A stretch of 64,000 nt of DNA from Diadophis punctatus similis (GCA_023053685.1 JALIGW010000058.1:2503425-2567424); one strand, 5' to 3'; shown: positions 1 to 10,016, counted from the first letter of the stretch. Numbers and translations are program-made. Notes: a model not told the origin generated them from the sequence alone.

Positions 1-310
1 TCGACGGCGTTCCTTTTTTTAAAACGGGCCCAGAGGCAGCGAAATTCAGAAAAAAAACTCCTTTTCTAGAGCGTTTTGCCTAGAGCGGTGACATACGGAA
101 CACACTGCCAGGTTTAAATAACTGCCTCTTTTAGATCCTGGGAAAAGCAAGGATTGAAAGTGACAGACCATTGGAGACACATCAAGGATGTTCATCTGTG
201 GGTTTTTAGCCTTTATCCCTGGACTCTGGATGCTGTTTGATCAGACAGGTATCTCTGCGTTTGTTATAAAGCGCGACTGGCCATCAGCGGAGAGTTGTTA
301 AGGATTAAGG
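1..310. other. Unassigned sequence at left edge
   Basis: I see no coding signal and no repeat family I recognise here. It is moderately AT-rich single-copy-looking DNA, probably upstream intron or flank of NOL4L. Confidence 0.4.
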
Positions 311-449
311 CAGGGGTGGCTAAACTATGGTTCTTTGAGGACCTGTGGACTTCAACTCCCAGAATTCCTGAGCCAGCCATGGCTGGCTCAGGAATTCTGG
401 GAGTTGAAGTCCACAGGTCCTCAAAGAACCATAGTTTGGCCACCCCTTG
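311..449. mobile_element. Palindromic hAT-type MITE
   Basis: A near-perfect inverted repeat about 139 bp long, beginning CAGGGGTGGC and ending in its complement. Each arm carries the core CTGGGAGTTGAAGTCCAC that recurs through the window, and the centre is CCAGCCATGGCTGG. Flanking bases (ATTAAGG left, GTTAAGG right) suggest an imperfect target duplication. The same subfamily occurs at about 18840-18980. Confidence 0.7.
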
Positions 450-457
450 GTTAAGGG

Positions 458-589
<132 letters not shown>

Positions 590-718
590 TCTCCTGTTTT
601 CTTCTGCTGTTTTGAGATAAAATAACAGCTCCTTGGGAAATAGGTTTTATTGAACTGATTGGAGCGGAGGCATTGAATGGTCGCGTACAGAAGAAAACAA
701 GCCGGATTGCAGACTTTG

Positions 719-1640
719 AATTGTGGGGTCCTTGGTGCTCTCTGAGCTTGGTGGTTTCCGTGCAGACGTTTCGTGACCCAACTAGGGAACATCATCAGTG
801 ATTAACGGGAGTGGAGTTTGCGGGCAGGAGGAGGAGGAGGAGGAGGAGAACTCTGGGGTCCTTGGTGCTCTGTGCTTGGTGGTTTTCTTGCAGACGTTTC
901 GTGACCCAACTAGGGAACATCATCAGTGATAGACGGGAGTGGAGTTTGCAGAGAAGAGGAGGAAGGGTGTCTGTGTAGAGTCCTTGGTGCTCTCTGAGTT
1001 TGGTGGTTTTCTTGCAGATGTTTCATGACCCAACTAGGGAACATCATCAGTGCTAGAAGGGAGTGGGGTTGGCGGAGAAGAGGAAGAGGAGGCAACTGTG
1101 GGGTCCTTGGTGCTCTCTGAACTTGGTGGGTTTTTTGCAGACGTTTCATGACCCAGCTTGGGAACATTGTTAGTGCTAGCAGGGAGTGGGGTTTGTGGAG
1201 AGAGGAGGAGCAGGAGGAGGAGGACAGCTAGGGGGTCCTTGGTGCTCTCTAAATTTGGTGGTTTCCTTGCACCAATGTTTCGTGACCCAACTAGGGAACA
1301 TCATCAGTGCTAGAAGGGAGGGGGTTTGCAGGGAGGAGGAGGAAGGGAGGAGGGTGAGGAGGAAGAGGGGAGGAGGAGGAGGAAGAGGAGGAGGATTGTG
1401 GGGTCCTTGGCACTCTCTGAGCTTGGATGTTTTCTTGCAGATGTTTTATGACCCAAACTAGCTAACATCATCAGTGTTAGAAGGGAGTGGGGTGAGGAGG
1501 AGGAAGATGAGAGGGAGGAGGAGGAGAGGGAGGGGGAGGAAGAGGAGGAGGACAACGATTGTGGGGTCCTTGGCGCTCTCTGAGCTTGGATGTTTTCTTG
1601 CAGACGTTTCACGACCCAACTAGAGAACGTCATCAGTGCT
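719..1640 (-). repeat. Tandem array of Penelope-type minimal hammerhead units
   Basis: Seven units spaced 122-166 bp apart; the plus-strand marker GACGTTTC or a variant is at 765, 893, 1018, 1140, 1274, 1440 and 1603. Each unit has a GAGGAGG-rich spacer, GGGGTCCTTGGTGCTCTCTG, then the motif. Read on the minus strand the motif is CTGATGA, a weak hairpin, then GAAACGTC, which is the conserved core of short hammerhead ribozymes linked to Penelope-like elements. Copies at 765, 893 and 1603 keep both core boxes; the others have substitutions. The family link is from general knowledge and was not searched. Confidence 0.65.
762..801 (-). ncRNA. Minimal hammerhead-like motif, core intact
   Basis: On the minus strand CTGATGA (complement of 790-796 region) and GAAACGTC (complement of 765-772) are both intact. 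Stem III could only be the palindrome ACGT, so a single copy cannot fold fully. A dimer, as described for Penelope-associated variants, would be needed. Activity is not shown. Confidence 0.45.
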
Positions 1641-1812
1641 TTGTATTGGCTTCTTAACTATGTTGGCCTGGAGTGATAATTGTTGAATTACTGCCTGAAG
1701 TAATAATTAAGACTTTAAAAAAAACAAATCACCTCTATCTGAGTGCAAACAGTACTTATGTTAAAGAAGTATATATACAAAAGGCAGCATAGCTGTTGTG
1801 GACAAGTGGTTT

Positions 1813-2195
1813 GAAAGTATGATGATGATGATGACGACGATATCCGTTCAGTCGTGTCTGACTCTTGCTGCTTCTCTGGGCCAGGTGGTCACGCCTTCCG
1901 ATCTTGCACTGCTTCTTTGAATTTTCCGATGCTCTGGCTGGGGTCAGCTTTGACGGTGTCCAACCATCGAGTTCTACGGTGGCCTGGTTGCCTTTTCCTG
2001 CTAACTCTTCCAAACAAAATTGCTTTCTCCAGTGAATTCCCTCGCATGACATGGCCAAAATCAGTGAGACTTTTGTCATTTTGCCTCCCAGTCGGGTGTT
2101 ATGAGCTACAGGACTGGCTTGTTGGTCCCCTTTGCTGTCCGTGGGGGAGTCTGCCATGAATGCAGAAGGTTGGAGCTGCTGGCATCTGAACAAGG
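1813..2195 (-). mobile_element. RTE/BovB-like LINE 3' fragment, antisense
   Basis: Just inside a short (GAT)n tail, the plus strand reads CAGTCGTGTCTGACTCTTG. Its complement, AGAGTCAGACACGACTG, is the hallmark of BovB/RTE 3' ends. The rest (to about 2195) looks like matching 3' sequence with no open frame. The assignment rests on this motif. Confidence 0.5.
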
Positions 2196-2289
2196 TTATC
2201 AGTTATCCTGAGATATCCTCTCAAGGCCCAGAACTCTATGAAAACATACATCCAACTGAAACTTCCAGTGGCATTTCATCAGTTTTACA

Positions 2290-2681
2290 GAACTTAACAG
2301 AATAACACGGGTTGGAAGGGGCCCCAGAGGTCTTCTAGTCCACCCCGTGCTCAAGCAGGAGACTCTTATAGAATTACAGAATAACAAGAGTTGGAAGGGA
2401 CCTTAGAGGTCTTCGAGTCCAGCCCCCTGCTCAAGCAGGAGACCCTTACAGAATAACACGGGTTGGAAGGGGCCTTGGAGGTCTTCTAGTCCAACCCCCT
2501 GCTCAAGCAGGAGACCCTTATGGAATTGCAGAATAATAAGTGTTAGAGGGCCCCCAGAGGTCTTCTAGTCCAACCCCGTGATCAAGCAGGAGACCCTTAC
2601 AGAATTACAGAATAACAAGGGTTGGGAGGGACCTTAGAGGTCTTCTAGTCCAGCCCCTTGCTCAAGCAGGAGACTCTACAC
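2290..2681 (-). repeat. Tandem CR1 3' ends
   Basis: About five consecutive copies of the CR1 terminal segment (GGTCTTCTAGTCCAACCCCC TGCTCAAGCAGGAG type) at 75-80 bp spacing, joined by ACAGAATAAC linkers. The last copy is interrupted by a hAT element at 2682 and resumes at 3156. A cleaner relative lies at 5161-5572. Confidence 0.75.
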
Positions 2682-3147
2682 CAGTGATGGCGAAGGTGCT
2701 CAGGTGCCAAAAGGGTGTGCGTGCGTGCCCACACCCATAATGCAATGCCCTCACCCCTCACGCATGCGTGCACAACCCCTCCCATGTGCACAGGCCTCAC
2801 TGAAGCCTCCAGACTTCCAGTAGGCCCGTTGGGCTGTTTTTTATCCTCCCCAGGCTTCAGGAAAGCCTCCTGAAGCCTGGGGAGGGCGAAAAATGGACCC
2901 AACGGGCCTACCGGAAGTTTGTTTCCAAACTTCCGGTAGGCCCATTGGGTCCGTTTTTCACCACCCACAAGCTCCGGAGGCTTTCCTGAAGCCTGGGGAG
3001 GGTGAAAATGGCCTTCCCCCACCCTCCGGAAGGCCATAAATCAACTGGCCAGCGCGCTGGAGCTGACATAGGGCAACGCCTCGCATGCCCTCAGATACGG
3101 CTCCGCGTGCCACCTGTGGTACGTGTGCCATAGGTTCGCCATCACGG
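2682..3147. mobile_element. hAT non-autonomous element with perfect 8-bp TSD
   Basis: Starts CAGTGATGGCGAA and ends TTCGCCATCACGG. The 8-bp duplication CTCTACAC is exact at 2674-2681 and 3148-3155. The interior has nested inverted repeats (CTTCCGGTAGGCCC, GCTTCAGGAAAGCCTCC) and CpG-rich ends. It is inserted in a CR1 fragment that continues on both sides. No transposase frame is present. Confidence 0.85.
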
Positions 3148-3155
3148 CTCTACAC

Positions 3156-3242
3156 CATTCCAGACAAGTGGTTGTCTAATTTCTTCTTAAAAACCTCCAG
3201 TGATGGAGCACCCACAACTTCTGAAGTTTTTAATGCCAACCC
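3156..3242 (-). mobile_element. CR1 LINE fragment, antisense
   Basis: Continuation of the CR1 copy split by the hAT element at 2682-3147 (text equivalent to CAGACAAGTGGTTGTC and AAAACCTCCAGTGATGGAGC). Confidence 0.75.
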
Positions 3243-3297
3243 AAGCAACTTTTAAGATGAACTTTGACGCCCAGAATTCCCCAGCCAGCATAAGCCT

Positions 3298-3680
3298 GTA
3301 TAGGTAGTCCTCGATTTACGACCACAATTGAGCCCAAAGGTTATGTTGCTAGGTGAGAAATTGGTTGAGTGAGCTTTGTCCCATTTTACGACATTTCTTG
3401 CCACATTTGTTAAGCGATTCACTGCAGTTGTTAAATTAGCAACACGGTTGTTAAGTGAATCTAGCTTCCCTCACTGACTTTGCTTGTCAGAAGGTCGCAA
3501 AAGGGGATCACGTGACCCCCGGGACACTGCAACCGTCATAAGTATGAACCCTTTGCCAGGAGTCTGAATTATGATCACGTGACATAAGTGTTTAAAACGG
3601 TCATCGGTCACTTTTTTCAGTGCCGTTGTAACTTCGAACGGTCACTAAGTGAACTGTTTTAAATTGAGGATTTCCTGTAG
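3298..3680. mobile_element. TA-flanked MITE (AGGTAGTCC family)
   Basis: Roughly 380-bp copy of the most common element in the window. Ends resemble CAGGTAGTCCTCGACTTACG and its complement, and intact copies sit between TA dinucleotides. The interior has many short repeats of TTAAGCGAATC/GTTGTTAAGTGA and GATCACGTGA. It is non-coding. The TA target suggests a Tc1/mariner-type source. Confidence 0.7.
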
Positions 3681-4121
3681 TCAATTTTTTTTGGGGGGGG
3701 AGGCTAATTGGGATTGCATCGAAAGCAGGAAGTGAGATTACTTTGCTGAAGGCGGTTTTTGGAGTGTGAAGATTTTGGGAATCCCAGCTTCAAAACAAGG
3801 AAGACGGATGGTTTCGGCTGCACAAAAGAACCGCAAAACTAAAGTTCGGATTATTATTATTATTTCTTATTATTTTATTATTATTTCTGAGATGTCCTAA
3901 GCTGTATTTCCTTCGCCCTGACAGACGTTGGCCAGAGAATTGCGCAAGCATCTAAATATTTTGCAAAGGTTTATAAAATCCTTTTGCCTGCCAAGATACG
4001 ATTGTCGTACAAAGGAAAACTGCCATCTTAACAGAACACCCGTCCTTCCTCCAAGTAGAAAAACTTGGCACTCACAACCCGGAGCCCAGGGTGCGCATGA
4101 GGGCATGGGTCAAGAAGATAT

Positions 4122-4655
4122 AGGCAGTCCTCAACTTACGACCAAAATGGAGCCCCAAATCCCCATTGCTAAGCGAGACAGTTGTGAAGTGAGTTCTGCC
4201 CCATTTTTACGGCCTTTCTTGCCACCGTTGTTAAGCGAACCACTGCAGTTGTTAAGTTAGTAACACGGTTGTTAAGCGAATCTGGCTTCCCCGTTGACTT
4301 TGCTTGTCAGAAAAGTGGGATGACATGACCCCGGGACACTGCAACCGTCATAAATACGAGTCAATTGCCCAGCGCCTGAATTTTGAACCCGTGACCGTAG
4401 GGATGGTGCAGCGGTCCTTAAGTATGGAAAAACGGCCTGAAGTCACTTCTTTCAGTGCCGTTGTAACTTCAAACGGTCAGCAAACCGCCTTCAAATCAGA
4501 ACAGAGCTGGAAGGGACCCCTGGAGGTACTCTAGTCCAACCCCCAGCGGGCTGCCTGTACGCTGGTTGCCAAGCTTCCAAATTTTGATCACGTCACCCTG
4601 GAAGGCGCTGCCAGCGCAGCTGTCGTAAGTGCGAAACCCAGTCATAAGTCAGTGA
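4122..4655. mobile_element. TA-flanked MITE (AGGTAGTCC family), interrupted
   Basis: Begins TAGGCAGTCCTCAACTTACG and carries the family interior. A CR1 3' piece (about 4498-4560, TGGAAGGGACCCCTGGAGG) splits it near its right end. Confidence 0.65.
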
Positions 4656-5084
4656 GCCGGTACTCGGTCCAAACGCCAGCTGCCAAGGTGTGTCGTTGGA
4701 TGGGCGCTGGGCTGGGGCTCCAAGGCTGTATTGCTGGCCGCCTTGGTTTTCTCCGGGGTTCAAGAAGGGAGGGAGGGGGGGAAGGGGGAGTCCGGCCTAG
4801 GCGTGGGGTTCTTGGGCCACCGGGAGGCCAGACGGATGAGGGGAGACCCGGATGGATCTTGGCTCTGTCTTCCCTTCCATTTTGGTTACTGGAAAGGTTG
4901 GATTTTGCAGGAAGAAAAACCGGGATTTTTGGCTAAGGGAAATAGATGCAATGATCTGGAAATGAGTGGGTTGCTTTGGAAGGCAGCCGGAGAGGATGGG
5001 GCAGGGTACAAAATGAGGGTCACACCTCCCCCTCCTCAATTTATGCCTGTGGAGTTTGGGGGTGGCGGGTTGAATGCAGACAGA
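4656..5084. other. Unassigned stretch
   Basis: GC-moderate sequence with purine-rich patches near 4760-4800. I see no repeat family or exon. Confidence 0.35.
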
Positions 5085-5572
5085 ATCACAGAATGCCAGA
5101 GTTGGAAGGGACCTTGGAGGTCTTCTAGTCCAACCCCCTGCTCAAGCAAGAGATTCTTACGGAATTACAGAATAAAAGAGTTGGAAAGGACCATAGAGGT
5201 CATCTAATCCAACCCCCTGCTCAAGCAGGAGACTCTTACGGAATTACAGAATAAAAGAGTTGGAAAGGACCATAGAGGTCATCTAGTCCAACCCCCTGCT
5301 CAAGCAGGAGACTGTTACGGAATTACAGAATAAAAGAGTTGGAAAGGACCATAGAGGTCATCTAGTCCAACCCCCTGCTCAAGCAGGAGACCCTTACGGA
5401 ATTACAGAATAAAAGAGTTGGAAAGGACCATAGAGGTCATCTAGTCCAACCCCCTGCTCAAGCAGGAGACCTTTACGGAATTACAGAATAAAAGAGTTGG
5501 AAAGGACCATAGAGGTCATCTAGTCCAACCCCCTGCTCAAGCAGGAGACTCTTACGGAATTACAGAATAGCA
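5085..5572 (-). repeat. 79-bp satellite made of CR1 3' ends
   Basis: GGAATTACAG starts at 5161, 5240, 5319, 5398, 5477 and 5556, exactly 79 bp apart each time. Each unit is the CR1 terminal segment GTTGGAAAGGACCATAGAGG followed by the AGTCCAACCCCCTGCTC block. A more diverged unit precedes at 5090-5160. Near-identity of the units implies recent unequal exchange. Confidence 0.9.
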
Positions 5573-5684
5573 ATTGTGTGGCCGCAACAATCATCCGTGT
5601 GAAAAACAGTCATAAGTCGCTTTTTTTCCCAGTGCTGTCGTAACTTTGGTCACTAAATGAACTGTTGTAAGTTCAGGACTACCT
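5573..5684. mobile_element. AGGTAGTCC-family MITE fragment
   Basis: Right-hand third of the element, ending TTCAGGACTACCTG followed by TA. Confidence 0.65.
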
Positions 5685-5687
5685 GTA

Positions 5688-5757
5688 TTTCTCAACCTTT
5701 GCCGGCTGGGGAATTCTGGGAGTTGAAGTCCACCCATCTTCAAAGTTGAGAAACAGG
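5688..5757. mobile_element. Half of a hairpin hAT MITE
   Basis: Contains GGCTGGGGAATTCTGGGAG and TTGAAGTCCACCCATC, ending GTTGAGAAACAG. Only one arm of the usual palindrome remains. Confidence 0.6.
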
Positions 5758-6458
5758 GCTCCAGAGGAAATTAGATGTATTTTTAACTGCCCGCTCGACT
5801 CCTTTGGGAAGGCGCGCCTGGCGCAAACACCTTTATGCTGGCGTGCGGCAAACGCCGTGCCCCCGAAGTTGTTGGTGGCACCAAGTTTCTTGGGTTTTGA
5901 ACCCTGAGCTGCCATGCTTCCCTTCGGCTGAGCCAACTCGCCCCTGTGATTTTAGCACGGATGCTGGCAGCCGAGCTGCAGATCTCGAAGCGAAGCGGCT
6001 GGCATGGCATTCCTGGCATTTCTTCCCTGGCGAAGTCAACGGTGCCGTTTGCCCCCACGACCCCCCCCCCACCTCTGCTGCTGATCCCCTCCCCGTCATC
6101 TCTGGAATGGAGAGGGCACGGCTAGGAAGTGTGGGCTGGCACGGGAAGAGCTCCCTGTTGTGGGGTGGGGGGAGGTTGAGTGGTTATGACAAGGCATGCC
6201 GGCGTGGCAGCTGGCGAGGCCAGGGCTGAGCTGGTAGTGACAGGCAGCCTCGGGATGCAACAAAGACACACACAGAGACCAGCGGGGTTGGGAAGCTGGT
6301 TTCTCAGCTGGGCAGCTCACCCTGGGCGGCGACGTTTTCTGCAAATAACCATGGTTTAGGCGAAGCCACCTGGATGGCATGGTAGGCAGAGGAAGAAGGC
6401 CTGGCATCTCGGGGAATGAGTTCCCTTCAGGTTACCTTCTCCCTTCCCTCCTGGTGAA
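5758..6458. other. Unassigned GC-rich single-copy-looking DNA
   Basis: Both strands are open for 90-140 codons in several frames, as expected of GC-rich sequence. I found no conserved protein motif or convincing splice pair. Confidence 0.35.
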
Positions 6459-7232
6459 GCTGGATTCACTTAACGACTGCACGATTCGCTTAATGACTGC
6501 CATTGATTTGCTTAGCAACCGTGCCACAAAGGTCGTAAAATAGGGCAAAACTCTCACCTGTCTTGCTTAGCGGCAGAAATTTGGGGGCATGATCGTGGCT
6601 GTATGTCGAGGACTAGCCGTACAAAAATACAGGTAGCCCTCGACTTACAACAGTCTGTTTAGTGACCATTCAGAAGTTCCCAACGGCACTGGGAAAGGTG
6701 ACTTATGACCCATTTTTCACAGTTATGACCAATGTTCCCTGTAATAACAGAAAACGGCGCGTGGCAGTTAGAAACGGCTGCGCGGCGTTTTCTTTTGATC
6801 TGTGCAGCCGCGCAGGTGCGCAGCCTCTGCCATTAAAAACTTCCACTCGGAAGTTAGAAACTTCAGTGCAGCGCAGCATTCTCTCATTACGTGCGCGGCC
6901 GCGCAGCCGCGCACCTTAAAGGGAACAGAGGTTATGACCTTGGCAGCATCCCCATGGTCACGTGATCAAAATCCAGGCTCTTGGCCACCGACTCATATTT
7001 ATGACGGTCATTGCGTACCAAGGTCACGCGATCCCCTTTTGCGATGAGCAAAAGTCAACGGAGAAGCCAGATTCACTTAACGACCGTGCTCCTGGCTTAA
7101 CAGCCGCCGTGGATTCACTTAACAGCGGTGGCAGGAAAGATCGTCATATGGAGCAAAGCTCATTTAGCAAATGTCTCGCTTAGCAACAGAGATGTGGGGC
7201 TCATTTGTGGCCGTATGTCGAGGACTAACCGT
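6459..7232. mobile_element. Two AGGTAGTCC-family MITE copies
   Basis: A right-hand fragment (6459-6624) ends TATGTCGAGGACTAGCCGTA. A longer copy follows (about 6630-7232), starting CAGGTAGCCCTCGACTTAC and ending TATGTCGAGGACTAACCGTA. The second contains about 180 bp of extra CG-rich sequence at 6740-6920. Confidence 0.65.
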
Positions 7233-7429
7233 ACCAATGCTGATTGCTGAGGATTCCAAATCGGGAGAGATTTGGGGGTTCCTCAGAAGAATCTCTTTTC
7301 ACCAGGACAAAATTACATTAAATTACAGCGATGGGGAACGTGACCAATTCAGGCCTAGGAAAGAGCAGAAAGTTGTAATTGTCCCAAAAGTGCTTTCCCC
7401 CCCCCAAGAGACAACTGGACTTTCTAGTT

Positions 7430-7485
7430 TTTTTCTTTGAAGACGTTTCACTTCTCATCCAAGGAGCTTCTTCGGTTCTCTGGGA
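7430..7485 (-). repeat. Relic of a second Penelope hammerhead subfamily
   Basis: On the minus strand the text reads CTTGGATGAGAAGTGAAACG then TCTTCAAAG. GAAACGTC is kept, but the CTGATGA box is degraded to CCGAAGA. The CTTGGATGAG..GAAACGTCTTC wording is a common vertebrate Penelope-linked hammerhead form. It differs from the array units at 719-1640. Confidence 0.45.
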
Positions 7486-7521
7486 CAACCGTGACCTAGG
7501 TGACTGAGAATCTCCATAGAG

Positions 7522-7690
7522 CGGGTGTCAGCAACCTGCGGCTCCGGAGCCGCATGCGGCTCTTTGGGCCCTCTGCTGTGGCTCTCTGTTGGGTGATCTC
7601 ACCATTGGCTGGCCCCTCCCTGACCCCTCCCCTCCCAATCACTTCTCGCCTGGCCTGAGAAGGTAAAGGCGATGGCGGTTGGATGGAGAA
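7522..7690. mobile_element. Probable hAT fragment
   Basis: Starts GGTGTCAGCAACCTGCGGCT with an adjacent inverted CGGAGCCGCATGCGGCTC, typical of hAT element ends. The right terminus is lost in the purine tract that follows. Confidence 0.45.
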
Positions 7691-7964
7691 GGGGCCAGGG
7701 CAGAGACAGAGAGAGGGGGGGGGAGAGAGAGACATAGAGAGGGGGGAGGAGGGAGGGAGAGAGAGAAAGAGAAAGAGAAACCGAGAGTGAGAGAAAGAGA
7801 AAGTGAGAGAAAGAGAGAAGAGAGAGAAAGAGAAAGAGAAACTGAGAGCGAGAGAAGGAGAACAAGAGTGAGAGAGAGAGAAAGTGAGAGAGAGAGAGAA
7901 AAAAAAATTGAGAGAGAGAGAGAGAAAGAGAAAGAGCAAGAGAAACTGAGAGTGAGAGAAAGAG

Positions 7965-8001
<37 letters not shown>

Positions 8002-8050
8002 AAGAGAAACTGAGAGCGAGAGGAGAACAAGAGTGAGAGAGAGAGAAAGT

Positions 8051-8107
<57 letters not shown>

Positions 8108-8160
8108 AATTGAGAGAGAGAGAGAGAAAGAGAAAGAGCAAGAGAAACAGAGTGAGAGTG

Positions 8161-8191
<31 letters not shown>

Positions 8192-8252
8192 GAAAGAGAA
8201 AGAGAAACTGAGAGCGAGAGAAGGAGAACAAGAGTGAGAGAGAGAGAAAGTG

Positions 8253-8299
<47 letters not shown>

Positions 8300-8336
8300 A
8301 GAGCAAGAGAAACTGAGAGTGAGAGAAAGAGAAAGT
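7691..8336. repeat. GA-rich polypurine tract (~650 bp)
   Basis: Near-pure purine on the + strand, mixing GAGAGA, GAAAGAGAAA and GAGCAAGAGAAACTGAGAG sub-repeats of about 100 bp recurring four to five times. Long open frames here are artefacts. Confidence 0.95.
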
Positions 8337-8568
8337 TACAGGTAGTCCTCGACGTACCGGCATAAGTACATGCCAGTTGCCAAGCATTCAAATTTTGATC
8401 ACAACTTCTGGGAGTTGAAGTCCACAAGCCATGCTGGCTGGGGAATTCTGGGAGTTAACAGAATAACAGAATAATGGAAGGGACTTGGAGGTCTTCTAGT
8501 CCAACCCCACTGCTCAGGGAGTTGAAGTCACAGGTCTTAAAGTTGCCAAGGTTGGATGCCCCTGATCT
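8337..8568. mobile_element. Mosaic of MITE and CR1 fragments
   Basis: AGGTAGTCC-family left end (8337-8403), then hairpin-MITE core (8404-8458), then a CR1 3' end (GGAGGTCTTCTAGTCC, 8459-8520), then another MITE piece. Confidence 0.6.
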
Positions 8569-8960
8569 TGGTTGGTGGCAGAGGGAGAAGTCAGCAGATC
8601 TCAAGAGAACAGGGGGGAATGAGTTATAATTTCCCCATGGGCTTGAGGATTAATGAGGATTAAATCAAGACCATGATTGTGTTCGCACGGCTCTTGCAAA
8701 CCAGTTAGTTGCAAGCTGAGCAGCTGTATTTGTCCAAGGCGGTTTGGTGGTTTGAAACTTGGATGGCAGTGACGGTGGTTGGTTGGTTGGTTTGGCGTAG
8801 TGTGTTGCCCAAACTTAGCCTGTTTGGTGAACTTGCGATTCAACCCATTGTGCAAACAAGAAGGTGGATTAATTCAAATTCAGACTGGGCGAGGACATAG
8901 CGACAAAGCCTTCCCAATAAAATGAGCAAAGCTCGTATAATATTGATAGTTACCCATTGC
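8569..8960. other. Unassigned stretch
   Basis: AT-moderate DNA with no recognised repeat or exon. Confidence 0.35.
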
Positions 8961-9154
8961 TGACTTTAATAGGAGTTGTGTTCACTCCAGAATTGGAGGG
9001 CTGTGCTGGCTGGGGGATTCTGGGAGTTGAAGTCCATCCATCTTAAAGTTTAAAAGTTGAGAAGCAGTGATATTTAAAGTTTGGAATAGAAATAGAAATA
9101 ATAGAAATAGAAATAGAAATAGAAAGAATAGGAATAGGAATAGGAATAGAAGAA

Positions 9155-9870
9155 TAGAATAGAGCTGGAAGGGACTTTGGAGGTCTTCTAGTCCAGCCCC
9201 CTGCTCAAGCAGGAGACCCTGTACCATTTTAAGGAGCCGAGGTGGCGCAGTGGTTAAAGTGCAGCACTGCAGTTCAGCAGTTCAAATCTCACTGGCTCAA
9301 GGTTGACTCAGCCTTCCATCCTTCTGAGGTCGGTAAAATGAGGACCCAGATTGTTGGGGGCAATATGCTGAACTCTGTAAACCGCTTAGAGAGGGCTGTA
9401 AAGCACTATGAAGCGGTATATAAGTAAAGTGCTATTGCTATTGCTATTTAGACAAGTGTCTCTCCAGTCCCTTCTTAAAAACTTCCCTTGTTGGAGCACC
9501 ACAACTTCTGGAGGCAAGCTATTCCACTGGTTAATTGTCCTCACTGTCAGGAAATTTCTCCTTAATTCCAGGTTGCTTCTCTCCTTGTTTAGTTTCCACC
9601 CATTGCTTCTTGTTCTACCCTCAGGTGCTTTGGAGAATAGCTTGACTCCCTCTTCTTTGGGGCAACCCCTGAGATATTGGAACCCTGCTATCATGTCTCC
9701 CCTGGTCCTTCTCTTCATTAGACTAGCCAAACCCCAATTCCTGCAACCGTTCTTCAAATGTTTTAGTCTCCAGTCCCCTAATCATCTTGGTTGCTCTTCT
9801 CTGCACTCTTTCCAACATCTTTTTTGTAGTATGTTGACCAAAATTTGTTGCAGTATTCCAGTTACTATAG
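9155..9870 (-). mobile_element. CR1 LINE 3' end, antisense, split by a SINE
   Basis: The minus strand encodes the CR1 ORF2 C-terminus with motifs like RRTRGDMIAGFQYLRGC and NLELRRNFLTVRTINQWNSL PPE, followed by the 3' end. A short (AATAG)-like stretch lies on its 3' side at 9088-9165. A SINE sits inside it at 9232-9448. The frame is broken. Confidence 0.85.
9232..9448 (+). mobile_element. tRNA-derived SINE, full length
   Basis: Begins GAGCCGAGGTGGCGCAGTGG with an A-box-like TGGCGCAGTGG, followed by box B GTTCAAATC. The body includes GAGGACCCAGATTGTTGGGG, then AAGCGGTATATAAG and a (TATTGC)n tail. It is a squamate SINE family and is inserted in CR1. Confidence 0.85.
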
Positions 9871-9872
9871 GT

Positions 9873-10015
9873 CAGTGTTTCCCAACCTTGGCAACTTGAA
9901 GATATCTGGACTTCAACTCCCAGAATTCCCCAGCCAGCATTCCCCATTCGCTGGCTGGGGAATTCTGGGAGTTGAAGTCCAGATATCTTCAAGTTGCCAA
10001 GGTTGGGAAACACTG
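9873..10015. mobile_element. Perfect-hairpin hAT MITE with 8-bp TSD
   Basis: A 143-bp near-perfect palindrome, CAGTGTTTCCCAACCTTGGC to its complement. CTATAGGT is duplicated exactly at 9865-9872 and 10016-10023. An almost identical copy is in the NOL4L 3' UTR at 50892-51027. Confidence 0.9.
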
Positions 10016-10016
10016 C

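Noticed and set aside
719..1640. CRISPR-like array
   Set aside because: Regularly spaced repeats, but the genome is vertebrate, spacers are simple GAGGAGG sequence and units are far too long.
7599..8427. Two overlapping 262-codon frames rich in Ser/Leu/Phe on the minus strand
   Set aside because: Both are the complement of a GA-rich tract, with no start context, splice signals or family.
9242..9310. tRNA gene candidate (box A and box B)
   Set aside because: It is the head of a SINE: no cloverleaf can be completed, and the characteristic SINE body and tail follow. The same holds for heads at 24868, 26650, 39300, 46420, 47140, 53760 and 60780.
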